This document shows, in pieces, positions 23,762 through 35,699 of a DNA stretch of 64,000 bases. The translations under genes were made by a program, and so were the position numbers. Positions within the stretch are counted from its first letter, which is position 1. Each line of letters opens with the position of its first letter. The stretch is from NCBI GenBank assembly GCA_036937835.1, contig CM072876.1, positions 5,017,001 to 5,081,000 on the forward strand, in the 5' to 3' direction. This stretch comes from Pampus argenteus (lineage: Eukaryota; Chordata; Actinopteri; Scombriformes; Stromateidae). The notes beneath the pieces were generated by a model. That model worked only from the letters and a program-made list of their open reading frames with translations, was not told the DNA's origin and did no database searches.

Positions 23762-26223
23762 ATGTTTGGCTGTTTCCTGCGAGGAGGCTGCAGTTCTCTG
23801 GTCTGCCTGTGGGCCCTGCTGCTGCCTCTAGTTTCCCTTCAACGCTTGAACCAGCATGGGCGTGGGGCCCAAATTGTGAAGGAGCGACCCAAGCTGCTGC
23901 TCGTCTCCTTCGACGGCTTCCGCTGGGACTACGTTGACCGCGTCCCAACACCTAACTTCTACAACCTCACGGTGGAAGGGGTGACGGTGGAGCAGGTGCA
24001 GAGCACGTACATCACCAAAACCTTCCCCAACCACTACAGCTTGGTGACGGGCCTTTATGCTGAGACGCACGGTATCGTGGCCAATGAGATGTACGACCCC
24101 GTTCTGAACCGGTCCTTCTCCATGGAGACGGACAGTATTTATGATTCCCGGTGGTGGGAGGCGGCAGTGCCTCTCTGGGTGACCATCCAGAAATCTGGAG
24201 GCCGGAGTGGGGCGGCGATGTGGCCGGGGTCTGATGTGAAGATCCACGGCACATTTCCCACTCAATACCTCCCGTACAATGCCTCAGTCCCCTTTGAAAC
24301 CCGGGTCGAACGGATTATTGAGTGGTTCTCTGCACCCAAAGAGGAGGCGGTGGATTTTGGAGTTCTGTACTGGGAGGAGCCAGATGAGAGCGGGCACAGT
24401 CTCGGACCTCAGAGTTCCCTCATGGATGTAGTCATCGCCGGGATTGACGAGAAGCTCGGCTTCCTCAGGAACGAGCTAAAAAAGGCCGGTTTGTATGAGA
24501 AGATGAACCTCATAGTGACCAGTGACCACGGGATGACGCAACTGTTCACTGATAAGATCATAGAACTGGATGAGTATGTGAGCAGAGACCTGTACACCTG
24601 GGTGGATAAGAGTCCGGTGGTGGGAATACTTCCCAAAGAAGGTATCACCTTTAACATCTGTCACAATCAACAGCAGAAATAGTGATGCGAAATATTATTC
24701 ACTTTCTTTCTTTGTCATTTATCCTAAAACATGTTTGTGAACATCATCTGTCTTGCAGGGAAGCTTGACGAAGTCTACGGTAAGCTGGCCGATGCAAACC
24801 CGTACATGGCGGTGTACAAAAAGGAAGACATTCCCGAACACTTTCATTATCAACACAACACCAGGATCATGCCCATCCTCATAGAGGCCAAGGAGGGCTG
24901 GACCATCGTGCAGAACAGGACCGCATCCTTCATGAGTACGTTCTTACTCCTCGTTAAAAGCTACAGTATGTTAAGACGATGCTCAAGTTTGTGGCTGCAC
25001 ATATTTCACAGTTGTTTTAAACAGCGGCTTCGTTCTGCTCTATTAATAACTTCACAGGAAAAGCAGGCTCACATTAAACCAGCTGTGACTAACAAAGAAA
25101 GGCAGATTTGTTTGCGTGTGGGTTTGGAGGTCCTTTTAAGAGGATTTATTTTTCTTAATCCAGTTTTCAAGCAGGTTTTTTTTTTCCCCCAACACTTCCT
25201 CTTCAGATTAGATATTTTTAAAATATGCACTACACATTGGAGTCAGACAGACTACACCAGCTAATTTTTTCATCTAAATTCTTTCTCTCTGGTTTAAGGT
25301 TTGTTAATGAGTAAAATGACCCGGTGAAGTCTGCAGCTGGCCGGAAAACCTGCTGACTCTCTGATACTCTGCTGCATATCATAAAGTTGTTAATAAAAGT
25401 TTTTTGACTTACAAGAGAGCAGCAGGTCTGGATAGTCTGTCTTCATACATTTTCACATTAACAAACAAAAAAAGATGCATTTTGTTGCATTATGGGAAAT
25501 CTAGTATTTTCAGGGCTTGGTTCAGTGGTAGACAAACATCAGTAATGTCACTTACTCAGAAATGTGATGACGTCAGCCTGACTTTTTGTTTAATTTTCAG
25601 GTTTGCTTGCGCGTTGTTGTGACTGATTTAGCAGTAACCAGTAGGCGAGGGGAAGCAGAGATGGTAGTAAAACATCAGTCGAGGCAGCTCCCATAAATCG
25701 CCAATAAAATGTGCTGCCTGTGATTGATTCGATGTGGAAAGTGGAGATCTGGAGATCAACGGCGCTTAATAATTAACACCAGTATTTATACAAGTACATT
25801 TCTCGTCTTCTCTCTGCAGTGGGAAACCACGGCTATGACAACACCTTACGGAGCATGCAGCCTGTGTTCGTGGCCCGTGGACCAGCCTTTCGCCAGAATT
25901 TCGTCAAGACCTCCATGCGCTCCGTTGACCTTTACCCTCTAATGTGCCACATCCTGTCCATCAAGCCTCTACCAAACAACGGCTCCCTCTCAAACGTTCA
26001 GGACCTCCTGTCCGTGAAGCCAATTGAGTCTGCGCCCAACATCCATACCCGGGTCAACGGGCATTCCTACGCCCCTGTCTTTGGTTCTCTCCTCAGTGTG
26101 TTGGTGGTGCTGGGCTTTCTGGTCGTCTACATTAGACAAGTGATGCTCAAACAGCTGCCTTCACTAAAACACAAAAGCAGGGAGATGTCACTGCCCTTAC
26201 TGCAAGAGGACTTGCACCTGTAG
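23762..26223 (+). CDS. enpp5: enpp5, ectonucleotide pyrophosphatase/phosphodiesterase family member 5 (complete, three coding exons)
   Basis: Coding exons 23762-24641, 24759-24935 and 25820-26223; phases agree and the product is 486 residues (human ENPP5: 477). Residues about 11-26 form a hydrophobic signal peptide. The alkaline-phosphatase-like catalytic domain keeps every expected metal and active-site position: Asp51 (SFDGFR), nucleophile Thr87 (TKTFPNHYS), Asn108 (HGIVANEMYD), Asp208/His212 (DESGH), Asp255/His256 (TSDHGM) and His356 (GNHGYDN). N-glycosylation sequons include N68, N116 and N173. A membrane segment lies at about 437-457, with a short cytosolic tail containing SLPLLQ, similar to the end of human ENPP5, so this is a type I surface or endolysosomal membrane protein. 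VYKKED and the tail favour ENPP5 over ENPP4. Family members hydrolyse extracellular nucleotide derivatives; the fish enzyme's substrate is not predictable from sequence. Confidence 0.94.
24936..25819. other. enpp5: enpp5 last intron
   Basis: 0.9 kb intron between the second and third coding exons. It contains a poly-T/C stretch near 25177-25190 and nothing recognisable as an exon, although open frames cross it. Confidence 0.6.
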
Positions 26224-26469
26224 AGGAAGAAACGGGTGGCAGACATAAAAGAAGAGGAGATATAGCTCCCAAAGGTAGTCCGTTCTGTCCAGAAGCATCC
26301 CCTGAAGGCCTCCCTTACACCACTAAATGCCACTGTGTTGCTCTATTATGAGTTGGAGATCAAGTGAATCTGATCTAACCTCCTAATCATGTATAGAGGT
26401 GCTTGCTTGAGTGTGAGGGGAAATGTCCAGGGTTTGCTTCTGGTGCAGATAATAAATCAAGATAATAAA
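26224..26469 (+). terminator. enpp5: enpp5 3' UTR with two poly(A) signals
   Basis: Two AATAAA hexamers at 26451-26456 and 26464-26469, 230-245 bases after the enpp5 stop codon, in an AT-rich context. They would give a short 3' UTR. A later AATAAA near 27765 could serve a longer form. Confidence 0.6.
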
Positions 26470-28180
26470 CCTTTACATGGGCTTTATAGTGGCTTTGCTT
26501 TGATTGTGTGATTTTACCTAATATCATCTCGTCATTTTCATTGTCACTCAATTAGTAGAAATTCCCAGCGGACACCTGTGGCATTCATAGTGTTGCGTTC
26601 ACTTGTTGATTTGCCGATCAGTGTGCGAACTGGGCGTGATTGACAGGTTTGTATGTCAGTAAGTTAAAGAAAGTAGTCCGAGCACTGAAATACACATACT
26701 GTGATTAATCTTTAAAGCAGTGAGAACTGATCTTCTCGGTTCAGACAGTGTTACTTTTGAAGGGAAGCAGATGATCCACTGAAGAACTCATTTAATGTGC
26801 CAGACTCGTATGTGTAGGTCGTTCTATGAGACGATCGCATCACGTTCTCGTTCTTTAGTAGTCAGTTACTCGTAGCCTTTTAACTTAACGGAGAACATCT
26901 CTCTAAGGTGTGCAATCGTGTGTGTGTGTGTGTGTGGTAGGTTTTTTTTTTGTAGAGTTTGTGTCGGGAGATATATTTCTGTATAGATGACCGTGTATCA
27001 CCCTCCTCTTCATTTGTTGACTGTCATAGCCATGGCCATTTGTTGGTGAAATGTAAAATGCAGTTGCTATTGGTCAGTATTCCGTCTTTTAAGGTTTTTT
27101 TTTTTTTTTGTTTCTTGGTTGAGAAGATTATTTCATGACTTGCAAGAACTGTTCCCCTGATTTGCACTACAGGATAGATATAAAACAGGAGGAAGGGGGC
27201 AGTAGTTGGATGCTTTTTAGGTCATGTTTAATTTGCACTTCTTGTTGGTAGTTGCTATTTGAAATTATTAAAAAAAAATTAAAAAAATAATGCAGGTGCC
27301 TCTTGCTAAAAAGCTTTTTAATCAGCATAGAAAGTCAAGTAGAATCCAAATCAGTAAGTTATTCTAATATTTGTACACCATATTTAAATTATGCTTTTAG
27401 ATGCATTAATGAATACCTGTGCCCAAACAATGACAGACATCACTGTGATACATATACTTTTTACGAAAATTTAAATTCTTAAAATTCAAAAGCATTTATA
27501 TGGAAATTGTTAATTTTTCTGATAATTTTTTTTATTTTATGAAATGAGAAAGTGTTGTCTGGTAATTTTTTTCCCCCCCTGACTTGTTGAGAGTGAAATC
27601 AAATATATCCACAATATATTTACATAATTCATTTGAAATTGTTAGAGAAGAAGAATGAATATTAGATCAGCTGATTGATACTTTGGATTTGAAATATGGA
27701 TATTTAATATAATTTACAAATGAACTATCTTTGCCTTGTAAATGTAATTAAAAGAGTCTTCAGAAAAATAAAGGGACTTATGTGAAACTGAACATCATTT
27801 TTTTGTTTTTTTTGTGTGTAATTGTTTGTATATGATGATTGGGCTCTTACATATTTTCTGTTAGCCACCACCACAGCTTGTAATAACAAGATTTATATTA
27901 TTTGGCATAAATAAGGATAAAAATTTGTTAGGACTTAGAAATGTGAAGGTTGTGTGCCAAAAAAAGCAAGCTAAAGTGTATAATATAAGCATGATATATA
28001 TCATATAACTATGATAAACTTTCCAGAAAAGTTCATGGTGATTTCTTACAACCCAAAAGTTAAAAAAGTTACTTAAACTGAAATGTCCTCATTGTCAAAA
28101 TGTCCTTGAATAGCCTCCACTTCTGCATGAATCACCTGTTAACTTGAAGGATCAAAGGTCTTTTATGAGTTAGTCTGTTA
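26470..28180. other. Intergenic between enpp5 and clic5
   Basis: AT-rich, with a short TG run (about 26918-26937) and poly-T runs. No exon-like sequence and no trace of the enpp4 gene that sits between ENPP5 and CLIC5 in human. Part could be an extended enpp5 3' UTR. Confidence 0.55.
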
Positions 28181-28260
28181 GCTCAGTCAGTCAGAAGCAG
28201 GCGGACTGTGCGCCACCACTTCAACAGCACTCCTCTGCCGAACACACGACACCAGCAAAC

Positions 28261-31031
28261 ATGGAAAACATCTATGACACAGTAGATGAAGGATTTGATG
28301 GAGCTGACAGCCCAGAACGAGAGCCTAAATATGAGAACACAGGTGAGGCGAGAGAGGAGCACCTGTACAGCCAGGTGCAGGTCCACTCCTCTGAGGAGGC
28401 AGAGCGCAGCTCACCGGACTACATGGACATCAGAGACGGGGACAAACACAGCAGCTCCTCGTCCTCTTCATCCAGCGACGACGAAGAAGAGGTTCAACCC
28501 GAGAAAGTGGCAGAGGAAAGAGAGGAGGCCGAAGAACAACAACATGAGCCAGAGCCTGTAGTGGAGATAAAGGTGGAGGAGGTGAACGGTGAGGTGCACT
28601 CTGGATCCAGGCGCTCTTCGGCCTCCTCCACGTCCTCCCTCGGAGACCCGTGTGACGACCCACCGATCCAGCCAAGGATCCAGGAGGAGGATAACACAGA
28701 TGACGGGACACACAGCCGTCATAGTACCGACTCCAACCCGGAGGAATCAGTCGACTACACCCTCAAAACTCTCGAGGACGTCACCCTGGATGAGAGCAGC
28801 GCTGCACCAGCAGATCCCAGCCAGCCTGACATCTCTCTGTATGTGAAGGTAAGAAGAATATCTGAAGGTCAACAGGTCAAGATCCAGTTAGTCTCAGCAA
28901 TCTGTTCAGCATGATGCTTTAAACAAAAAAAACCCAAAACAAAATCACATCATCATCATCTGATTTGCCAAAAGCTTCTCCCTTAAGTCTTGGTGTGTAT
29001 CCTTCATTTTGCTTCTGTGTGGGTTGCTCAACACACAACAGTGAATATTTTAATTAATATATATTTATTTGTTTTATTTTACTGTTAACTAAGGCCTTTA
29101 AGGAGTTCAAATGTGATCATACTATAAATAACAGGCTCTTAATAAAAGTCACATTTACAGGGTTTTTATTGATTATAACACAGATATCATTTACATTTTT
29201 TAAGGAAAACATATTTTTGAATATTAAAAAAATAATTGTTCATAAAAAGAACAACAATTAAAAACAAATCCTATATTAGCTAGAGTATGTGGTGGTGCAT
29301 GTAGTTTATAACATAGACGTATGAATATATTCAGCAGAAATATATTCCTGAAAATGCAAGCAGTGATCTGTGAGGCAGGCCTGATGTAATAATTAACTCT
29401 TTTACTGTAGGGCCATAGAAACCTGCCATGCCTGAGCAAATCCCAACTGTGTGTTTTTGCTGCTTCTCTGATAGAGGCAGCCTTAGGGTTTACTATCAGC
29501 ACATACAGGGGTCACTTTGCTGATTGAGAAACAGAGATTGAGAGATGTCAAAGACTCAAGGAGCTCTGTCTAAACTCACCGAAGCCCTTGAAATCCTGGT
29601 GAAGTATAGTGTACAAAGTATTATAGCAGTCATGCCATTGGTAGATAAAAATGTGTGTATGCAATCAAAACAGTCGGGGGCTGCAAACGAACAAAAAATA
29701 AATGCTACAATCTACAGTCTGACTTGGATGACTGAGCGCTCCTTAAAATAATCCTTCCAACAGTTGTGGCGAGGAAAATGTATTAGCCTCTAGCGTTTGC
29801 CAAACCCACTAATATTTGGCTTATTATCATAAGAGCAACATATTGAATGTCCATTGTAATGACCTTTACGGAGGGGAAAAAAAAAATTGGAAGTAAAAAA
29901 TAATAAATGAGAATGTTATGAAGTCTTTTATGAAGTCATACGAGACCTTATTCTTCTCGTCTCGAACATGTGTGTCCTTGCAGCTGACTTTTAGATAAGT
30001 AGAAACAACATTGGTGATTGAGGGAATTCACCCCCGGACACATTAACACATTTACAGTGCAAAAAAAAAGGTTAAGCGCATGTTTGATAAACAGAGATAT
30101 ACTATCTAGATGTTATTATATCACAATTACGTTTGCACAGTTCAGCATGAAACATACTTGGCTCCTGCTCCACATACCACCCCACGCCCTATTTCCACTA
30201 TCTGGCTTTCCCATCCGAGTGAATCCAAACCCTGCAGGCAGATTTCCCAATAGTTCAATCATCAACAATTCTCAGGAACTGTGTTGTAGAGGTATGGAGG
30301 CGAGTTAGGAGATCGGAGGCCTGTGCTGAAAGCTTACATGACTCCTCCCTACTGCTCTGCTCTCTGTGATAAAGCAAAGCCTTCACCTACTATCACGAAG
30401 AAGCACTAAATGTTTCTATATCATGACAACATGGCGAGCTAGAAAAGACTGAACAAAATACTGGTGGGGTTGTGTTGGGGGTCAGGAAACATACAAAACG
30501 TCTGTTACTGTTTGATGTTCAGGTGAATGATTAGCAGAACTGGTGAGTGATTAGAGCTTCCCCCTTTTGTCTCAAGAAGACACAAAAGGCCAAGGCCATT
30601 TCTCAACCTTTAACAAGATTTTATTACCACCGAGGGTTTTTTGAAATCAAACGTGGAGCTTAACTACTCGTTGTAGCCTTATATATCCTCATCTTCATCA
30701 TCATCATCATCATCGTCATCTCTTGGAGAAGAAATTTCAAGATATTTCAGGTGAAAGAAAATATGGAGCGAACTCATTATCACACATTGTTTTCATTGTG
30801 CTCTCGCTGTGAAAGCCTGCTGAGACTCTCGCCCCGAAACCTAAAAATAACACATTTAGAAACAACTCACAACAACTTTCCATCATGAACACTGATAATA
30901 ATGAACTCCTCCTTGCACAGTGGCCCAGTAATTGGTTTGTGCTGCATGTCGGTATGACTGCCAGGAGAGGGGGCTGCTCTATAAATAGAAACAGCTTTAA
31001 AACTTTTTGCTCCAGCAGCCCCGTATATCTC

Positions 31032-31073
<42 letters not shown>

Positions 31074-34000
31074 TTAAGGATACATCTCTCATTTGTGTTT
31101 GCTGAGTGCCACTAAATTTCTTCAATGTGTGCTGATGATGATTTACTGTCAGACCTGTTTTGAGTTTTGTCACCCTATTAAAGCCCCTAAATAAACATCA
31201 TTTCATTCAAGCAATCAATAATTCACAGAGGAATCGTCCATTGCTGGCGATCCAATATAGCCTGCCTTATTCTGCCAAGAGTCAAGCACGTGTGAACAAG
31301 CATTAAATATAAATGCTGCACTCAAAATACTCACACAGACAGCCACAGAAACTCAAAGTGACACAAATATCATCCCGCCACCCAAATGAAAAAATGAAAT
31401 ATAACACAAAATGAGGTTATCAAATTTGAAAGAGAGAGGACGGAGAGAGAGAGAGATGAGGTGATGGAGGTGGCGGGGAGGTGGGGGGTTATCAGTGGTG
31501 GGAAGAGAGAGAGAGAGAGAGATGGGGCTCCACCCCCTGGTATAGACTGACACCTGTTTTCCACTTTGTGTCAGTGAGAGCTCGCTGTGCTCTCCATCTG
31601 TGTCTAAATCAGAGCACGCGGCTGTACCTGCCACCTGGTCCGACTCTCAGCCTTCCCTGCAGGACATAAACAAGGAGCAAAAACTGCCTTTACTGGACCG
31701 GAAGTTGCTGGAAAACCTTGAACTTGGGACTTGAAAACTGAGACAGAATCCAAGACAGCTTCTTTAGGTGTGAGATCACTGGATAATCTCAGAGGGACAT
31801 CTCAGTGTTTTGGTTTTTCCCCCTCCCCTTCTTTTTCTAGAGGATGTAGACGTCTAAGGATCATAGTTTAGAATAAAGGTCACCCGCCAGAACCGAGCGC
31901 CATGTCCACTAACAGCCAAGACAGAGACCCTGATATCGAACTTTTTGTCAAGGTAAGACAGAATAGAAGTATTCCAGTATACCCTAATAGTTCAGTTTTA
32001 ATGAAGGATAGAGGCAGTATGACAGTGTAGCATCAGTACCGCTGTGTGTTGTGTGAAGCCCATGTAACCCTATAGTAGAGGTAGAGTTACAGCAGCACTG
32101 GCCCACTATGCTCTGGACTGTTGTGACAGTGATACTGCTGTGGTACCATTACTTCCTCTCATACATCAGAATTATGCATTATGTAATTGACTAAGATGTT
32201 GTTTTTATATTTAGCCGTGCATATGATGAGTTAATTATCATGGGAATGAAAGAAGTGGAAGTGTGTTGTTTATTTGTTTTTTTTATATATTCAAGTATTG
32301 GCTGCAGGATTTTTCTGCAGGTGCCACCTTTAATCGATAAAGCCGTGTTGTTTTGCTTTTTTTTTTTTTTATTATCGAGGCTCCCCTGAGAAACGTTAGA
32401 GGCAGATGAATATACCTGTAAGGCAGGTGAGGTGGAAGCTTCTGCAATGTGCTGCCTGGATGCACTGACCCAATTAGCTGGTGTGAAGGCGGCTGAAACC
32501 CGGCTCCTAGGAAACCAGTCATCTTGGTAACTGAAAGTTCACCGGCGCTGACAACACTTGTCTTGTGTCACCAATCACAATGTTCTTCAGTTAGACAGAA
32601 AGATACTGTTGGATAGATGCCTTCGTTTAAACTTACCGTTGGCTCTGAGTGAAGTGTGTTTGATGCACGAACCCTCGCATGTAGACAGGTTTCAATAGTA
32701 GCTGCAACCCTTATATATATATATATATATTTTATTTTTTTCCTGCCATCTAAGATGTGACCTAGATGGACAGAGCACCTCATTTAACATCCTCATCCTC
32801 CCACATAACACAGAGGTTAAAGACTTTCTGCACGACCTGTTCAAGATATCACAACAGTATGTTTATATATGTTTTTATTTCTGTCTATTTTACTCTCTTT
32901 TTCACATAAGTATATATAAATATGTAGAAAAGCACGAGCGCCGTATAATGTACAGTAGCGGGTCTTCACAGGCTTTAGTCAAGAAAGTGTTAATAGTGCA
33001 AACAAATGTATATACACGAAGAAGGTAAAAACATGAGGGACTGTTTCATATAAACTGCCGTGGTGATGATACGTTGTCGTTTTAAATGTTCGTTAAGGTA
33101 CATTGCGTGTATGTACAGTATGTGATGGATCATATAAGCAGCTCCCGTCATCAAATCACTCAGCAGCTCCCTGCACTCATGCGCCTGCAGGCCCAGTTGT
33201 GTGTGTGTGTGTGTGTGTGTGTGTGACAGCCTTTGTCCTCGGTGTTCTAGATGTTGATTGGCCGTTATCAGCTGTTGGCTGTGTATTGTGTTACCGCCGT
33301 GCCCCCTGAGGCTAGCCATAACAATGCACTGACAGAAGCATCACATGCACTCGGGCAGCATGACAGCACTGAGCATCAATGGCTGGCGTGTATACAGTTG
33401 GCTCAGCTACTTTTAGACCCACGTCTCTGTTTTCTGGTCTTTGCTAGGAGCTGTGGGCACTCACTGTGCACATGTGGCGAAATTCATTTCAACTTTAGCA
33501 TCTTTTTCTTGCGCAAACGATTGCTGGCAGCTACGGCCTACGAGTAAATCATGTAATGTTGTAACCGTTATCCATCTCAATAATAGTAATATTTTAATAA
33601 AAAAATATAATATGGCGCCCTGACTGACTTATTATCAGTGTCTATTCAATAATCGTTCACTTATGTTTTAGCTCACCGAATAAGGCTGATATGTAATATA
33701 CACAAGTGTGCTTAATGTTGCACGCAGAAATTCAATTTGTTGTTATGCAACATTACCGAAGAGACTCCGCTCATCGAATCTCTGCTCAACCTGCTGACTG
33801 TGCGGTCAGTGCACTTATTTTGCTGTGTGTTGTTGGTGTGTGTGTGTGCCTGCAGGCGTACAGGTCTGTGCCCTGGTGGTCAGTGAACCAGGTGATGGAA
33901 TCACTATGTATAATTCAGCTGGGCCAGCGGATCAGGTGTCACTGTAGGGTGCTCTGCTGTGTATCCATACATGCCGACACTCGATCTCACTGCATGTACA

Positions 34001-35659
34001 CAAGTATATAGATAGATAGAGGGGAAGTGATTACATTTGACTATTTTGGTTGTTTTCATGCTGCATCAGTAATATTTATCAGTTTGCATCAGAGGTTTAA
34101 GGATGACGCATTTATCTGTTTACATTTTTACAACCCATTATGCTTTTTCTCAGGAAACCTACTAAAAGATTTGAGATAATCTAAACCAAATATTAAAAAG
34201 CACTTGACTGTTAGTAGCGAGGTTGCAATCTTGTGACCAAAGCGTCACACATTTGATTTTCCACCGCTGTCATTGTGTGAACGACTGTAAGATGTTGTAG
34301 TTGGCAGGATGACTGTCGCTCCGTGTGAACCTGTGAGCTGGAAGCAAGACATTTAATCCCTCTCTAGCTTTCAGGAGTTCAGATCTAGTTCGGCTCAGCC
34401 TGTGCTCTGAAAAACTGTAAAAAAAAGAGCACAAACTGGAAGAATAACAGAACCATCTATCTACACAGTATATCGCAGCCCTGTGGCCTTACATTAAAGA
34501 CTGGTGTTCGTTTGTTTCTCTTGTGCGTGTTTGCAGGCAGGCAGTGATGGAGAAAGCATCGGCAACTGTCCCTTCTCCCAACGCCTCTTCATGATCCTCT
34601 GGCTCAAAGGAGTGGTGTTCAATGTCACCACCGTTGACCTCAAGAGGTTAGGAATACGGTGTTGTAAGCTAACCAACATAAAAACACACTTTTACGCACT
34701 CGCTGGGGTTTCTCATGACGCGCTGCTCTTTCCGTCCGTTTGTCCTCTGCAGGAAACCGGCAGATCTGCACAACCTGGCACCGGGGACGCACCCTCCTTT
34801 CTTGACCTTCAACGGAGAGGTCAAGACAGATATCAACAAGATCGAGGAGTTCCTCGAGGAAATGCTCTCTCCTCCAAAGTAATTCGACAGGACACTTTTA
34901 CAACACGTAGTTTACGGTATCAGATTCTATCACTTACCACTCACGCTGCTCCTGGTGTGATTTATTTTGTTTCAGCAGCACTGCTGAAAGGCCAGGAAAC
35001 ATTTCAGACCAATAAAAGACAAATATGTGCTGTTTTTGAGGAGGACTGATGTCAGTGGATATGTTTGATATAACTTTGTTGTTTATGGCTGCTATAAATC
35101 TAAATCTAAGCATACAGTATGTGTATCTCAGGTGTTTGTTTTACACACGGGTGGTGCAAAAAAAACAGTAAACTAAATTAAACGGTAAAAAAATCTCAAT
35201 TGAGCCAATTTTGGAAACAGGGAAGACAGGTACATATTTTTTTTATGATTGTCATTCAGAAAGAAAACTAGAGTCAGTGTGTGTAAGCACTTGCAGAGAA
35301 AAAATGTCAGATTAACTAAATCTTTCTTTTATTGCCTGTAAAGTTTTTTACATTATAAATGGTCTTCAGTGTGAGAAAGCTTAAAGGGCGGGCAGCCAAC
35401 TCAGTGTGAGTGTGTGTAACATGTTTTCAGTCTGAGCTGAGCTCCAGCCCAGGTGTTAATGCTATCCAGATGGTTTGGTCTGCGTCTCTGACTTGCGTCT
35501 CCTGCCTCTGTCCCCCCCCCCATCTGCTCAGGTATCCCAAGCTGGCGGCCAAGCAGAGAGAGTCCAACACAGCTGGAAATGACATCTTCGCCAAGTTCTC
35601 GGCCTACATCAAGAACACCAAACCAGAGGCCAACGCTGGTGGGCCGCTCGATTTGTGCC

Positions 35660-35699
<40 letters not shown>

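Noticed and set aside
24642..24682. Read-through end of the first enpp5 coding exon
   Set aside because: The frame continues 13 codons to a stop, but the GT donor at 24642 and in-phase exon at 24759 restoring the conserved EGKLDEVY junction show it is intron.
23762..26223. Assignment to enpp4
   Set aside because: Total length, the VYKKED motif and the cytosolic tail with PLLQ fit ENPP5; ENPP4 ends differently.
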